From an uncultured Negativicutes bacterium (GTDB lineage: Bacteria > Bacillota > Negativicutes > Veillonellales > Megasphaeraceae), in NCBI GenBank assembly GCA_900752195.1, contig CAADUJ010000007.1:248001-312000 (forward strand): a stretch of 64,000 nt of DNA, written 5' to 3'. The notes below the pieces were generated by a model. It worked only from the letters and a program-made list of their open reading frames with translations. It was not told the DNA's origin and did no database searches. The translations under genes and the position numbers were made by a program. This document shows, piece by piece, positions 36,008 to 45,076 of the stretch; position 1 is the first letter of the stretch; each line of letters begins with the position of its first letter.

Positions 36008-37501
36008 ATGGGAACCATTTATATTATCGGTTTAGGCCCTGGCGATGCCGGCCTCATTACACTAGATGCTTTTCGCCTTATGGTACATGCCCGGCGCCTT
36101 ATACTGCGCACGGCTGTGCACCCTTCCGTGGCATATCTCGATGAACAACATATCTCGTATGAAGCTCTTGATCATTTCTATGAAGAAGGCGCTTCTTTTG
36201 ATGCTGTATATCACAATATTACCTCGTATGTTCTCGATGCAGCCCGTCAGGGCGATGTAGTCTATGCCGTGCCGGGAAGTCCCGTTGTAGCAGAATATAC
36301 GGTGCAACTTTTGGAAAAGGCCGGCATGACACGAGGCGTGACGGTCCGCGTGTTTCCGGGAATGAGCTTTTTGGAAGTCATGTATACGGCTCTTCGCTTT
36401 GATCCGGTGAATGGTGTATCCATTATTGACAGCTCTGAAGTCGATGCCATTCCGCCTGATTTGGCGACGCCACTCATTATTACGCAGGTCTATAACCGCA
36501 AGGTGGCTTCTGATGTGAAGCTGGCCCTCATGGAACTCTACGGTGATGAATATGAAGCTATCCTCGTATATCATGTAAGCCTTCCGGATCAAAAGCTGGA
36601 GAAGGTGAAGTTATATGAACTGGACCGTCTCGATACAATCGATCACCTGACGAGCCTCTTCTTGCCGACTCCACCAGTCGATCAGATCGATGGCGACAAT
36701 GCTGTAGAAGAAGGCACGATGCCTTTTGATATGACACCTCTCGTGAACGTCATGGCTCGCCTGCGGGGAGAAAATGGCTGCCCTTGGGATAAATCACAGA
36801 CCCATCAGACATTGCGGCGGTATCTCCTTGAAGAAGTCTATGAGATGCTTGATGCCATCGATACGCATGATGTAAATGGTATACGGGAAGAGCTGGGAGA
36901 TATCTTGTATCAGGTCGTCATTCATGCCCGTATTGCCGAGGAGGAAGGGCTCTTTGATGCACAAGACGTTGTGAACGATGTTTGTCGCAAGATGATTCGC
37001 CGTCATCCCCATGTTTTTGGGCCTAAAGGTCTTGAAAATGGTAGTGAGAGTATGGTAAACTGGGATAGATTAAAGCAGGGCGAGCAACGTCAGCAGCATA
37101 ACCATCTTCTGGACGGTGTTGTTCCTGGACTTCCTTCTTTATTAGAAGCCTATAAGTTACAAGAGAAATCAGCAAAGGTTGGTTTCGAATGGGACACGGC
37201 TGAGGAAGTAGTTGATAAATTCCATGAAGAGTGGAATGAATTGTTGGAAGCACTGAAAGAAAAGGATCCGGCCCATGTGGAGGAAGAAGCCGGCGATGTA
37301 TTATTTGTTCTTGCTAATTTATACCGGCGCTATCAAGTAGAACCGGAGAGTGCGTTACATCGTGCTAACAGTAAATTTCGGAGACGTTTTTCTTTTGTAG
37401 AAGAGTGTGTCCATGAATCTCATCGTGACTGGTCTGATTTTACGTTAGAAGAGCTAGATGGATTCTGGAATGAAGCAAAAAGAGCTGAAAGAGAAGGATA
37501 G
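36008..37501 (+). CDS. YabN-type fusion: tetrapyrrole methylase domain plus MazG pyrophosphohydrolase
   Basis: The protein has 497 residues. The first half, up to about residue 225, is a SAM-dependent tetrapyrrole methylase-like domain beginning IYIIGLGPGDAGLITL, with VVYAVPGSPVVAE and VFPGMSFLE motifs. The second half, from about 245, is a MazG nucleoside triphosphate pyrophosphohydrolase with the repeated EExxE...D metal motif (EELGDILYQVVIHA and EEEAGDVLFVLANLY). MazG removes aberrant nucleoside triphosphates; the methylase half has no proven substrate. The fusion is usual in Firmicutes at this locus. It lies 27 bp after the SpoVB-like gene and before HU. Confidence 0.92.
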   Translation: MGTIYIIGLGPGDAGLITLDAFRLMVHARRLILRTAVHPSVAYLDEQHISYEALDHFYEEGASFDAVYHNITSYVLDAARQGDVVYAVPGSPVVAEYTVQLLEKAGMTRGVTVRVFPGMSFLEVMYTALRFDPVNGVSIIDSSEVDAIPPDLATPLIITQVYNRKVASDVKLALMELYGDEYEAILVYHVSLPDQKLEKVKLYELDRLDTIDHLTSLFLPTPPVDQIDGDNAVEEGTMPFDMTPLVNVMARLRGENGCPWDKSQTHQTLRRYLLEEVYEMLDAIDTHDVNGIREELGDILYQVVIHARIAEEEGLFDAQDVVNDVCRKMIRRHPHVFGPKGLENGSESMVNWDRLKQGEQRQQHNHLLDGVVPGLPSLLEAYKLQEKSAKVGFEWDTAEEVVDKFHEEWNELLEALKEKDPAHVEEEAGDVLFVLANLYRRYQVEPESALHRANSKFRRRFSFVEECVHESHRDWSDFTLEELDGFWNEAKRAEREG

Positions 37502-37558
37502 CTTCCGAAGAGTTAGGCGTATTCTATAGATGTAACCAATTTAAAGGAGGATTTTGTA

Positions 37559-37837
37559 ATGAATAAAACCGAATTAATCGCCAGTGTGGCACAGAAATCT
37601 GATCTCACAAAAAAAGATGCTGAAAAAGCAGTAAAGGCAGTCTTCGAATCGATCAGCGAAAGCCTCAAAGCAGGTGACAAAGTACAGATTATCGGCTTTG
37701 GTACTTTTGAAGTCCGTCAGCGTAAAGCTCGTACAGGCCGCAACCCGCAGACGAAAGAAGCTATCACGATTGAAGCTTCCAGCACGCCGGCATTCAAAGC
37801 TGGTAAACAGCTCAAAGATTTGGTTAACAATAAATAA
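37559..37837 (+). CDS. hup: HU-type DNA-binding protein
   Basis: HU (92 residues) is the histone-like nucleoid protein that bends DNA as a homodimer. The start [14 protein letters not shown] is standard. The DNA-binding arm signature [20 protein letters not shown] lies at about residues 47-66, and the C-terminal helix ends [19 protein letters not shown] precedes the ATG. It sits 57 bp after the YabN-type gene and is closed by a terminator. The high-expression look (strong ribosome site, regular codons) fits an abundant protein. Confidence 0.95.
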   Translation: MNKTELIASVAQKSDLTKKDAEKAVKAVFESISESLKAGDKVQIIGFGTFEVRQRKARTGRNPQTKEAITIEASSTPAFKAGKQLKDLVNNK

Positions 37838-37852
37838 TAGATGCGTATTCAG

Positions 37853-37890
37853 AAAAGGGCCGGCCTTGCTCGGCTCTTTTCTTGCTTTTT
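37853..37890 (+). terminator. Terminator after hup
   Basis: AAAAGGGCCG pairs with CGGCTCTTTT around an 8-base loop, followed by CTTGCTTTTT. Confidence 0.85.
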
Positions 37891-37980
37891 AGGGATAAAG
37901 AGATATATAATGAAGACAGTTGAAGTATCTTTTTCTTATGTTTTCATGTATCACGTTCAGGAATAAAGGAGTTTGCAAAT

Positions 37981-39135
37981 ATGGCAAAAAAGAAAGTGCT
38001 CATCATGTCCGCTTCCATTGGAACTGGCCATACACAGGCAGCACATGCAATAGAGGAGTATCTTAATAGACTGCCCGAAAAGTGTGATGTCGAGCAATTC
38101 GATTTCATCTCCAACGATGTCCTGTCTCTTGATAATATTGTAAAGGAAACATATCTTAAGATTCTCGATTTGTTCCCCATGGTCTATGATCTCATGTATT
38201 ATTCGTCACAGGGATATAAGAAGGGAATGGTCGTGAAGACCCTGTTTTCATGGGGCCTGAAACGGCGTATGCTTCGCGTCCTGGCAGATAAGAATCCGGA
38301 TTTAATTATTTTTACGCATCCCTTTCCAGCCGGTGCGGCGGCGCTATTAAAGCGACAGCATAGGCTGGATATTCCCCTCATTGGCGTGATTACCGATTTT
38401 GCTATTCATCCATTATGGGTGTACCCGCAAATCGATACCTATTTCATTGCCGCATCGCCGTTGAAGGAGGAACTCATGCGGCAACACGTATCGGAAGACC
38501 GCATCATCGTATCCGGTATTCCTGTACGCGATGTGTTCCACCAGCATCGCTGGCACTGGGATGAAACGATTCATGGACGTAAAAATGTCCTCATCATGGG
38601 CGGTGGACTGGGAATGGGGTCTATGAAGGAAGCGCTCATCGAGCTGGACCGGCTGAATTCAGTAGATGATTTTACGGTCGTTACAGGATACAACGCCGAT
38701 TTATATGATGAACTTTGCCGCGTTCGGCAGGACCTTCGTCATCCCGTAGAAATCCTGGGATATACGAATCATATACCGGAATTAATGGTGCGTTCCTCAT
38801 TACTTGTAACGAAGCCCGGCGCTCTTACGTGTACGGAAGCGGCTACGGTTCAGGTACCTACCGTGCTATATAGCCCTATCCCTGGACAGGAAGAGGCCAA
38901 TGCCTCATATATGCAGCAAAAAGGCTGTGCCTGCTGGGTGAAAGATCGGCATGATTTATCCCATGTCGTCGATACGCTCTTAGTATCACCTGAACGACTT
39001 CAGGCTATGTCATCAGCTAGTCTGGCCTGTCATCGTGACGGTGCCGAAATCATTGGGCGCCATGTGCTGAAACTGTTGCAGCATCAAGGGGAACAGACTG
39101 CGTCGCCTCTACATGAGCAATGTTCACACGCATAA
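37981..39135 (+). CDS. MGDG-synthase/MurG-like glycosyltransferase
   Basis: The 384-residue protein has the GT-B fold of the group containing monogalactosyldiacylglycerol synthases and processive diacylglycerol glucosyltransferases (UgtP). The N-terminal acceptor domain starts LIMSASIGTGHTQAAHAI, the typical G-x-GH loop. The C-terminal donor domain shows VLIMGGGLGMGS, TKPGALTCTEA and PIPGQEEANA. It probably adds a sugar to a membrane lipid on the cytoplasmic face. Donor and acceptor cannot be specified. It is monocistronic, between the hup and 39155 terminators. Confidence 0.85.
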   Translation: MAKKKVLIMSASIGTGHTQAAHAIEEYLNRLPEKCDVEQFDFISNDVLSLDNIVKETYLKILDLFPMVYDLMYYSSQGYKKGMVVKTLFSWGLKRRMLRVLADKNPDLIIFTHPFPAGAAALLKRQHRLDIPLIGVITDFAIHPLWVYPQIDTYFIAASPLKEELMRQHVSEDRIIVSGIPVRDVFHQHRWHWDETIHGRKNVLIMGGGLGMGSMKEALIELDRLNSVDDFTVVTGYNADLYDELCRVRQDLRHPVEILGYTNHIPELMVRSSLLVTKPGALTCTEAATVQVPTVLYSPIPGQEEANASYMQQKGCACWVKDRHDLSHVVDTLLVSPERLQAMSSASLACHRDGAEIIGRHVLKLLQHQGEQTASPLHEQCSHA

Positions 39136-39154
39136 TATATTGATACACAAGAAT

Positions 39155-39204
39155 ACCGGAGTAGTTCTTCATGGGCAATCCCATCGGGCTAGCTCCGGTT
39201 TTTT
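39155..39204 (+). terminator. Terminator after the glycosyltransferase gene
   Basis: ACCGGAG at 39155-39161 pairs with CTCCGGT at 39193-39199. An inner ATGGG/CCCAT hairpin is present and six T residues follow. Confidence 0.8.
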
Positions 39205-39221
39205 AGAAAGTAGGGAAGAAG

Positions 39222-40553
39222 ATGAAAGGTAAATCGACTCGGAGAAGAATACGTCCGTCACGACGAAAAAGTGGGATGAGCCGTCCTGTTGTCGTAGTAT
39301 TCCTGTTGGCATTGGTATGCTTCTGTGCCTATTGGGTTGTGAATCACAACTCTCCATATACACAGCATGAAGAACAGAAAATCACGCATATAGAAGACGT
39401 ATCTGATGATGGTATGAATGCAGACTATCGAAATGCTGCAGCGGATTTGCAGGATGCCATCGATGGCTGGCTCAAGAACAACGATGCCGAAGTGACTCTC
39501 TTATCCACGGAAGATAGAGAAGAAAAACGGGTCGCTACAGGCGGAAAGATTTTATGGACGACGAAAGAACTCGAAGTAACGCCAAAGGAACCATTCCGGC
39601 GTGCTGATTTGGAAGCTGAATTAGGCAAGAGCAATCACAAGGCAGTTCTCTATCAGACGGATACAAAAGTTGTTGATGGTGAAAAAGTTACGGAGTATGA
39701 TATTGCGCTTTTCGATATGCTTGACAAAGAACAAGTCTATTTAGTGGCCGTCAAGTTGTATGTTACGGATCCGAAGGCGTCATCAGACGTGATAGAATCG
39801 GTAAAAAAAGCCATCAAGGAAAAGACCGGAATGCCCTCAAAAACAGAGACAAAGTCAACGACTGATACATCAGGGCAAGACCGTCCTTCTCAAGTAAAGG
39901 GACGGTTGGCCATTGTCATTGATGATTGTGGTAGTAATATGACAGTCCTGGAAAAACTGAATTCTATCCCCATTCCCCTGACATATGCTGTCATGCCTTA
40001 TAAATCTCATACGGCAGAAAGTGCCGAGAGCGGCTTTGCAGCAGGCAGACAGATTTTTGTTCATATGCCTATGCAGCCTATGAATGTGGCATCGTCGGAG
40101 TCTGTGTTCATCAGTACCGATATGAGCGATAGTAAAATCCAGTCGACGGCGAATGAAATCATCAATCAGGTACCGCATGCACGAGGGGTCAATAATCATC
40201 AGGGCTCTTTGGCTACCGCTGATGGACGAGTCATGAAATCCGTCATGCAAGTTATGCGGAACCATCGATTCTTATTCCTCGACAGCAGGACCAATAGTGA
40301 ATCCGTTGCAGAAGAAACGGCGAGTGCCATGGGCGTTGCGACGAGCCGCAATAACCTTTTCATCGATAACGATGCAGACGTAGGTGCTATTAAAGAACGG
40401 CTCCGCCAGGCGGCGCGCATTGCTGCGCAAAATGGCAGTGCTATCGTCATTGGCCATTGCCGTCCTAACACGGCAATGGCTATTGCAGATATGGTCGATG
40501 AACTCCATAGCGATGGAATTGACATTGTCCTTGCCAGTGAATTGATGCAGTAA
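39222..40553 (+). CDS. Divergent polysaccharide deacetylase family protein (YibQ-like)
   Basis: The 443-residue protein starts with a basic cytoplasmic tail (KGKSTRRRIRPSRRK), one membrane helix at about residues 22-39, and a linker and beta-rich part to about 215. The divergent deacetylase domain then begins RLAIVIDDCGSN. The paired aspartates, the HMPMQP segment and GVNNHQGS are the family markers. It is placed in the periplasm, anchored to the inner membrane. YibQ-type proteins are found mostly in diderm bacteria, which supports an outer membrane. The carbohydrate substrate is unknown. It is followed after 27 bp by the SDR gene. Confidence 0.85.
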   Translation: MKGKSTRRRIRPSRRKSGMSRPVVVVFLLALVCFCAYWVVNHNSPYTQHEEQKITHIEDVSDDGMNADYRNAAADLQDAIDGWLKNNDAEVTLLSTEDREEKRVATGGKILWTTKELEVTPKEPFRRADLEAELGKSNHKAVLYQTDTKVVDGEKVTEYDIALFDMLDKEQVYLVAVKLYVTDPKASSDVIESVKKAIKEKTGMPSKTETKSTTDTSGQDRPSQVKGRLAIVIDDCGSNMTVLEKLNSIPIPLTYAVMPYKSHTAESAESGFAAGRQIFVHMPMQPMNVASSESVFISTDMSDSKIQSTANEIINQVPHARGVNNHQGSLATADGRVMKSVMQVMRNHRFLFLDSRTNSESVAEETASAMGVATSRNNLFIDNDADVGAIKERLRQAARIAAQNGSAIVIGHCRPNTAMAIADMVDELHSDGIDIVLASELMQ

Positions 40554-40580
40554 GGGTATAGCAGAGAAAGAAGGTATACG

Positions 40581-41339
40581 ATGAATCATATGTGGAAGGA
40601 CACACACATCATCATTACAGGCGGTACTTCTGGCATCGGCCTTGCGACAGCAGAGTATCTGGCTGTTCGCGGTGCCTTTGTCATCCTTAACGGCCGTGAT
40701 AGGAAAAAAGGAGAAGAAGCATTGCAGCAAATCCGGTCCAAAGGCGGTGATGGAGCCTTCATTCCTGGTGATGTGGGAGACGAAGAATTATGTAAGAGTC
40801 TTGTAGAACAGACTATCAGTCGATACCAATATATCGATGGTCTCGTTACGTCAGCCGGGTACTATGAAGAAAAGCTCCTGGAAAATGTGCAGTCAAAGGA
40901 TATAAACAATATGTTTCGCGTCAACGTTTATGGTACTATGTATATGTGCCGGGCGACGTTACCATATTTGAAGGCTCGCCATGGTTCCATTGTTCTAGTC
41001 AGCAGTGATGCGGCCTTGCAGGGAAATGTGGGATGTGCTGTCTATTGTGCCACAAAGGGCGCTGTCAATGCCTTTGGAAAGGCGTTGGCCTTAGAACTGG
41101 CTCCTCATGCAGTCAGGGTTAATATGGTGTGTCCTGGTGACGTGAAGACACCTCTCCTGGAACAGCAGATGGCTCAAAATCCCGACGCGACAGAGGAAAG
41201 CATAAAAAGTAGTTATCCTCTGTATCGGATTTGTGAAGCTTCTGAAGTAGCTTCGGTCATTGCCTTTTTATTGAGCCCAGAAGCGTCCTATATAACAGCG
41301 ACAGCCGTCCCCGTTGATGGAGGGTTGACGAGTTGGTGA
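40581..41339 (+). CDS. Short-chain dehydrogenase/reductase
   Basis: The 252-residue classical SDR binds NAD(P)H through TGGTSGIG at residues 13-20 and uses Tyr155 and Lys159 (YCATK) with an upstream serine in VSSDAA. The ending (SYITATAVPVDGG) is like that of 3-oxoacyl-ACP reductases and sugar or alcohol dehydrogenases. The N-linked basic residues after the second strand (NGRDRKKG) suggest NADP preference. The substrate is unassigned. It lies between a deacetylase gene and a DUF697 gene, which gives little functional hint. Confidence 0.88.
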   Translation: MNHMWKDTHIIITGGTSGIGLATAEYLAVRGAFVILNGRDRKKGEEALQQIRSKGGDGAFIPGDVGDEELCKSLVEQTISRYQYIDGLVTSAGYYEEKLLENVQSKDINNMFRVNVYGTMYMCRATLPYLKARHGSIVLVSSDAALQGNVGCAVYCATKGAVNAFGKALALELAPHAVRVNMVCPGDVKTPLLEQQMAQNPDATEESIKSSYPLYRICEASEVASVIAFLLSPEASYITATAVPVDGGLTSW

Positions 41340-41391
41340 AAACATGGGAAAATAACAATATAATTTAGTTTTTATTACTGGAGGGATGGAT

Positions 41392-42252
41392 ATGACTGAA
41401 AATTTGGATAAAGTACAGGCTTTAGAAGCGGAAGTTAAGGCATTGCGCGAAGAATTACAGTCCTTGAAGGCTGAAAAAGAAGCGCATGCACCTGTAGAAC
41501 CGACAGCTTCTCTAAAGGTCATTGATTCCATAGAAAATTCTGATGTCGATGATGATCTGAAAGTAGAAACGTATTGCCGCTGGGCTGCTGCCCGTGCAGG
41601 CGCAATTGTAATCGCCCCTCTCGTTGGTACTGTTGCCCTCATGGCAAATGAAGTATATCTTGTCAGTCGTATTGCCAAAGTATACAATGTAAAATTATCG
41701 GAACGGGCAGTCATAGCATTCTTAGGTGCTATGGGCAGCCGCATGGCTGGTAATTTCCTGACAACTCTGATTCCTTTCAGTGCTATACAAGTCCCTGTCG
41801 CTGTGGGCATCACCTATAGTTTGGGTCGTGTTACGCAGCGTTGGATGAAGGATGGTATGCCGACTGACATGGGCCCGTATATCGAAATGATGTCGGAATG
41901 GAAAGACAAGGCACGGGAACAAGTCGATAAACTTCGTGAAAATCCCCTTAAGAATGTTCCTTTAGGCGATGAAACTATTGATTTTATGAGGCATTGGGGC
42001 AGTATGGCCAAAGATGCCGCTGTTGATGCGTTTGAAGATATCAAGGTCAAGGGCCAGGAAGTCGTAGAATCGGTCCGCAATCACCGTACCGATTTGACTG
42101 ACGAAGTGGCTGCAGAAAAAGAAGCCGCTAAACAGGAAGACGTTGCCTCTCAGGAACACGCAGAGAAGCAAGACAATACGGATACCGACTCCATTGATGA
42201 AAAAATCAAAGAAGCTGTGGAAGACGCAAAAATTCCGTTAGATGAAAAGTAA
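41392..42252 (+). CDS. DUF697-like membrane protein with coiled-coil ends
   Basis: The protein has about 286 residues in three parts. An acidic coiled coil (about 3-32) is followed by a hydrophobic core of about 100 residues (AGAIVIAPLVGTVALM to VAVGITYSLGRVTQRW) that fits the DUF697/YcjF family. A long charged C-terminal region of helices is rich in Glu, Lys and Asp. DUF697 proteins associate with membranes and sometimes with GTPases; no function is established. GGAGG seven bases upstream favours ATG 41392 over ATG 41386. It is followed by a DUF1232 gene after 15 bp. Confidence 0.7.
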   Translation: MTENLDKVQALEAEVKALREELQSLKAEKEAHAPVEPTASLKVIDSIENSDVDDDLKVETYCRWAAARAGAIVIAPLVGTVALMANEVYLVSRIAKVYNVKLSERAVIAFLGAMGSRMAGNFLTTLIPFSAIQVPVAVGITYSLGRVTQRWMKDGMPTDMGPYIEMMSEWKDKAREQVDKLRENPLKNVPLGDETIDFMRHWGSMAKDAAVDAFEDIKVKGQEVVESVRNHRTDLTDEVAAEKEAAKQEDVASQEHAEKQDNTDTDSIDEKIKEAVEDAKIPLDEK

Positions 42253-42267
42253 TAGAAGGAGTTCGCC

Positions 42268-42612
42268 ATGTGGAAATTCCTGTTGTTATGTTCCCGGTTT
42301 TACTCACAAGCGCGTTTTCTGGGCTTTTTACGAAAGGCCGGGAAGAAGGTTCATTTTATTCCGAAACTGTTAGCGTTGTACTATTGCTTGCAAGATAAAG
42401 ATACGCCTCGGTTTGTCAAGCTCGTCCTCATGGGAGCCATAGGGTACGTCATCGTCCCCTTTGACGTATTGCCTGACATCATCCCTTTCGGTGGGTGGAT
42501 GGACGACGCCGCTGTCATCGCTATGGCCTTACATTTTGCGGGAACATATATCAAGCCGGAGCATAAGAAAAAAGTTAAGAATATTCTTCCTTTCGCTGAT
42601 GTGGATTGGTAA
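42268..42612 (+). CDS. DUF1232 (YkvA-like) membrane protein
   Basis: The 114-residue protein has the DUF1232 signature, GYVIVPFDVLPDIIPFGGWMDD, in its second half (around residues 57-78), read here in pieces as VPFDVLPD and GWMDD. A single hydrophobic helix precedes it. The function of this widespread small family is unknown. It forms a two-gene unit with the DUF697-like gene and is closed by a strong terminator. Confidence 0.82.
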   Translation: MWKFLLLCSRFYSQARFLGFLRKAGKKVHFIPKLLALYYCLQDKDTPRFVKLVLMGAIGYVIVPFDVLPDIIPFGGWMDDAAVIAMALHFAGTYIKPEHKKKVKNILPFADVDW

Positions 42613-42618
42613 AAATAT

Positions 42619-42651
42619 GGTAGGTGCTTTTGTAGCACCTACCACTTTTTT
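42619..42651 (+). terminator. Terminator after the DUF1232 gene
   Basis: A perfect 10-bp stem GGTAGGTGCT / AGCACCTACC with a 5-base loop, then CTTTTTT-type T tract. Confidence 0.9.
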
Positions 42652-42749
42652 CACGATCCCATGGAGTATGGGAAGGGCAGACTTTACAAATAGTCCTATC
42701 CATCGTAAAATGAATAGTTGTATATCTGTACAGATAGGAGCATGAAGCA

Positions 42750-43184
42750 ATGATAACAATTACAGAAAGAGTTCGCTTTAGTGAAACCGATATGATGGGC
42801 AATGCGCATCATTCCAATCATATCCGTTGGTTTGAATGTGCGCGGTGTGCTTATTTTGATCAGGCTGGAGTCAGCCTTTTTAAACTCATGGATGACGGTA
42901 TACTGTTTCCAATCAAACATGTCGCCTGTGAGTATATTGATAATATTTACTACAATGATGACATTTCGATTGAAGCTCGCCTGACAAAGTTGACAAGGGC
43001 ACAAATGGTGTTTTCCTATCGTATCCTCCGCACAAAGGACGGTCATCTCATGGCAGAAGGAATGACACAAAATGTGTTTACCCATAAGGAAACAGGAAAA
43101 GTTGCCCGTTTAGCTGATGAGCCGTATAATAAACTCAAAGCCTTATATGAACTCGACCAGAAGGATGCTGATCCTGTTCAATAA
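42750..43184 (+). CDS. Acyl-CoA thioesterase, 4-hydroxybenzoyl-CoA/YbgC type
   Basis: This 144-residue hotdog-fold thioesterase has the family start RVRFSETDMMGNAHHSNHIRWFE, where the acidic residue and the G-x-A-H-H-S-N loop correspond to the YbgC active site DTDxxGxVxHxxY. It should hydrolyse a cytoplasmic acyl-CoA; the chain is not predictable. It opens a plus-strand gene row (thioesterase, unknown membrane protein, CofE-like ligase, rdgB, phosphodiesterase) with short gaps and no terminator until 45576. Confidence 0.82.
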   Translation: MITITERVRFSETDMMGNAHHSNHIRWFECARCAYFDQAGVSLFKLMDDGILFPIKHVACEYIDNIYYNDDISIEARLTKLTRAQMVFSYRILRTKDGHLMAEGMTQNVFTHKETGKVARLADEPYNKLKALYELDQKDADPVQ

Positions 43185-43229
43185 TAGTACATTACAGTTC
43201 CTGTATTTAAAAAAAAGGAGTCTTGTGTC

Positions 43230-43772
43230 GTGATTTTATATGTAATTCTCAATGTTTTCATCGCGTTGGTTGGCATATGTGCCGTATTGTATCTGCTGTT
43301 CCGCCTTTTTGCATGGCGGCAGGGAGACGCGCGCTTTATTATCGAAGCCCGCCGTCGACAGCCTTTTGCATTGAAATCTCTTACCAGAGACAAAGCCGTT
43401 TTTGAAACGGAAGTTCCCATCAAGAATGGTGGCCGCCAACTTGGGACCATCATGGATTTCTATCCACGGACGCTGTTGCCGCGTGAACAGTACGATAAAG
43501 TGGTAGTCCATTCGCAATTGGCGAATAAAGCGGCTGAACGAGATGATAACTATTGGGAATCCGTTATTTTAAACCCGGGAGATACAGGCCGTATCCGTGT
43601 CACTATTGAATTAGTCAGTAAAGATGGCGATATTCAAAATGATTTACAAACATTCCCTGATATGCCCATTGATTTAGTATATCAAGTCGTTTCCCGTAGT
43701 GAATGGTACATTCATAAAGCCCGTATTACACTGAAGGCTAGTGAAGTAAAACGGGCAATGGAACAGGCATAG
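43230..43772 (+). CDS. Unknown membrane-anchored protein
   Basis: I do not recognise this 180-residue protein. It has one N-terminal membrane helix (about residues 2-26) followed by a basic RRRQPFALKSL segment and a soluble beta-rich domain with motifs VPIKNGGRQLGTIMDF, NPGDTGRIRV and DLVYQVVSRSEWYIH. AAAAAAGGAG precedes the start, which is a GTG. The 15-bp gap to the CofE-like gene and shared orientation suggest the two work together. It could be a small envelope protein, but no function is claimed. Confidence 0.6.
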   Translation: MILYVILNVFIALVGICAVLYLLFRLFAWRQGDARFIIEARRRQPFALKSLTRDKAVFETEVPIKNGGRQLGTIMDFYPRTLLPREQYDKVVVHSQLANKAAERDDNYWESVILNPGDTGRIRVTIELVSKDGDIQNDLQTFPDMPIDLVYQVVSRSEWYIHKARITLKASEVKRAMEQA

Positions 43773-43787
43773 GGAGGTAATATAGAC

Positions 43788-44471
43788 ATGGCAGAATTAG
43801 AATTAGTACCTATTAAAACAAGAATCCTTACAGAAAAAGACGATATTGTAGATGTTATTGAAGAATATGCCAAGGACGTCGTGGGTCCAGAGGATATCGT
43901 TTGCTCTGCTGAAAGTGTCGTCGCCATTACACAGCGCCGTTATACACGTCCAGAAGAGCTGAATCCTTGCTGGCAGTGTCGCCTCATGCGCCGGTTCGTT
44001 CCCGGTGAAGGCAGCATGGCAAGTCTGTACGGTATGCAGGCCGCTATGGAACTAGAAGGCCCGTGGAAAATGATGTTCTGGTTCTTTATTGGTTTTATTG
44101 CCAAGCTCTTTGGTAAAACCGGTGTGTGGTATGCTCATTGCCGTCAGGCGTCTCTTACCGATGACGTCACAGGCACGATGCCGCCTTTTGATAAATGCAT
44201 CGTATATGGGCCGGATAAGCCGAATGAAGTAGCAGAAGCCATAAAAAAACGTATGGGCTGTTATGGTGCCGTCGTAGCCGATGTCAATGATTTGAAACGA
44301 TCTGCTGTCCTCGGTCATTCCCGCGGTCTCAACCCGAAGGAAATAGCCCGCATCCTTATTAACAACCCCTTTGGTAATGCATCGCAGAAGACGCCTATCG
44401 TCGTTATTAAGAACTATGCGGCTGTTGCCCGGGAAGAACGAAATGCCCGTAAAGAAGCAAAGAAAAAATAG
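43788..44471 (+). CDS. CofE-like (F420-0:gamma-glutamyl ligase family) protein
   Basis: The 227-residue protein resembles the branch of the F420-0:L-glutamate ligase family found in Firmicutes and cyanobacteria. The markers are VPIKTRILTEKDD at the start, EDIVCSAESVVAITQ, the central MPPFDKCIVYGPDKPNEVA, VVADVNDLKR and the late NNPFGNASQKTPIVVI. True CofE adds glutamate to coenzyme F420, but no F420 gene is seen and anaerobes of this group are not known to make F420. A ligase acting on folate or another acid is possible. The C-terminal tail is strongly basic (KEAKKK). It lies between the unknown membrane protein and rdgB. Confidence 0.75.
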   Translation: MAELELVPIKTRILTEKDDIVDVIEEYAKDVVGPEDIVCSAESVVAITQRRYTRPEELNPCWQCRLMRRFVPGEGSMASLYGMQAAMELEGPWKMMFWFFIGFIAKLFGKTGVWYAHCRQASLTDDVTGTMPPFDKCIVYGPDKPNEVAEAIKKRMGCYGAVVADVNDLKRSAVLGHSRGLNPKEIARILINNPFGNASQKTPIVVIKNYAAVAREERNARKEAKKK

Positions 44472-44485
44472 AGTAGGAGATCACC

Positions 44486-45076
44486 ATGAAAGATACGATT
44501 GTACTGGCGACACATAATGCTGGAAAAATCAGAGAATTCAAAGGTGCTCTTGAACCACTGGGATATGACGTTGTGTCTGTGCATGACGTCATTTCTTCTA
44601 TTCAAGAGCCTGACGAAACAGGAATGACATTTGCAGAAAATGCCCGCATCAAGGCCATGTATTATATGAAAGCCACAGGCATGCCCTGCCTGGCCGACGA
44701 TTCGGGCATCGTCGTCGACGCGCTTCAAGGACGGCCAGGTGTCTATTCCGCCCGCTATGCTGGACCGGAATGTGATGACGAAAAAAACAATAAGAAGTTG
44801 ATTCAGGAACTTCGTCATATAGCACCAGAAAAGCGGACGGCGCATTACGCCTGCGACCTGGTTCTCCTATTTCCAGATGGTCGGGAATATGAAGCGCAGG
44901 GAGTTTGTAAAGGACTTATTCGTGATTTTTATGCTGGAAAAGGCGGTTTTGGATATGATCCTTTATTCTACTTGCCGCAGTTTGGTAAAACCATGGCAGA
45001 AATTACATTAGATGAAAAGAATCAGATCAGCCACCGCGGCAAAGCCTTGAAAAAACTCGTGGAGATGTTGCCATGA
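44486..45076 (+). CDS. rdgB: XTP/dITP diphosphatase (RdgB/HAM1 family)
   Basis: The 196-residue enzyme hydrolyses XTP, ITP and dITP to monophosphates, keeping deaminated purines out of nucleic acids. The start LATHNAGKIREFKGAL is diagnostic (the T-x-N-x-x-K-x-x-E motif). DDSGIVVDAL and the ARYAG segment follow, and the late GFGYDPLF and SHRGKAL motifs complete the site. It overlaps the phosphodiesterase start by four bases (ATGA), indicating coupled translation; rdgB next to a YfcE-type gene is common in Firmicutes. Confidence 0.94.
   Translation: MKDTIVLATHNAGKIREFKGALEPLGYDVVSVHDVISSIQEPDETGMTFAENARIKAMYYMKATGMPCLADDSGIVVDALQGRPGVYSARYAGPECDDEKNNKKLIQELRHIAPEKRTAHYACDLVLLFPDGREYEAQGVCKGLIRDFYAGKGGFGYDPLFYLPQFGKTMAEITLDEKNQISHRGKALKKLVEMLP

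Noticed and set aside
41268..41813. Minus-strand frame of 181 codons across the SDR and DUF697 genes
   Set aside because: Spans two well-supported plus-strand genes and shows no family.
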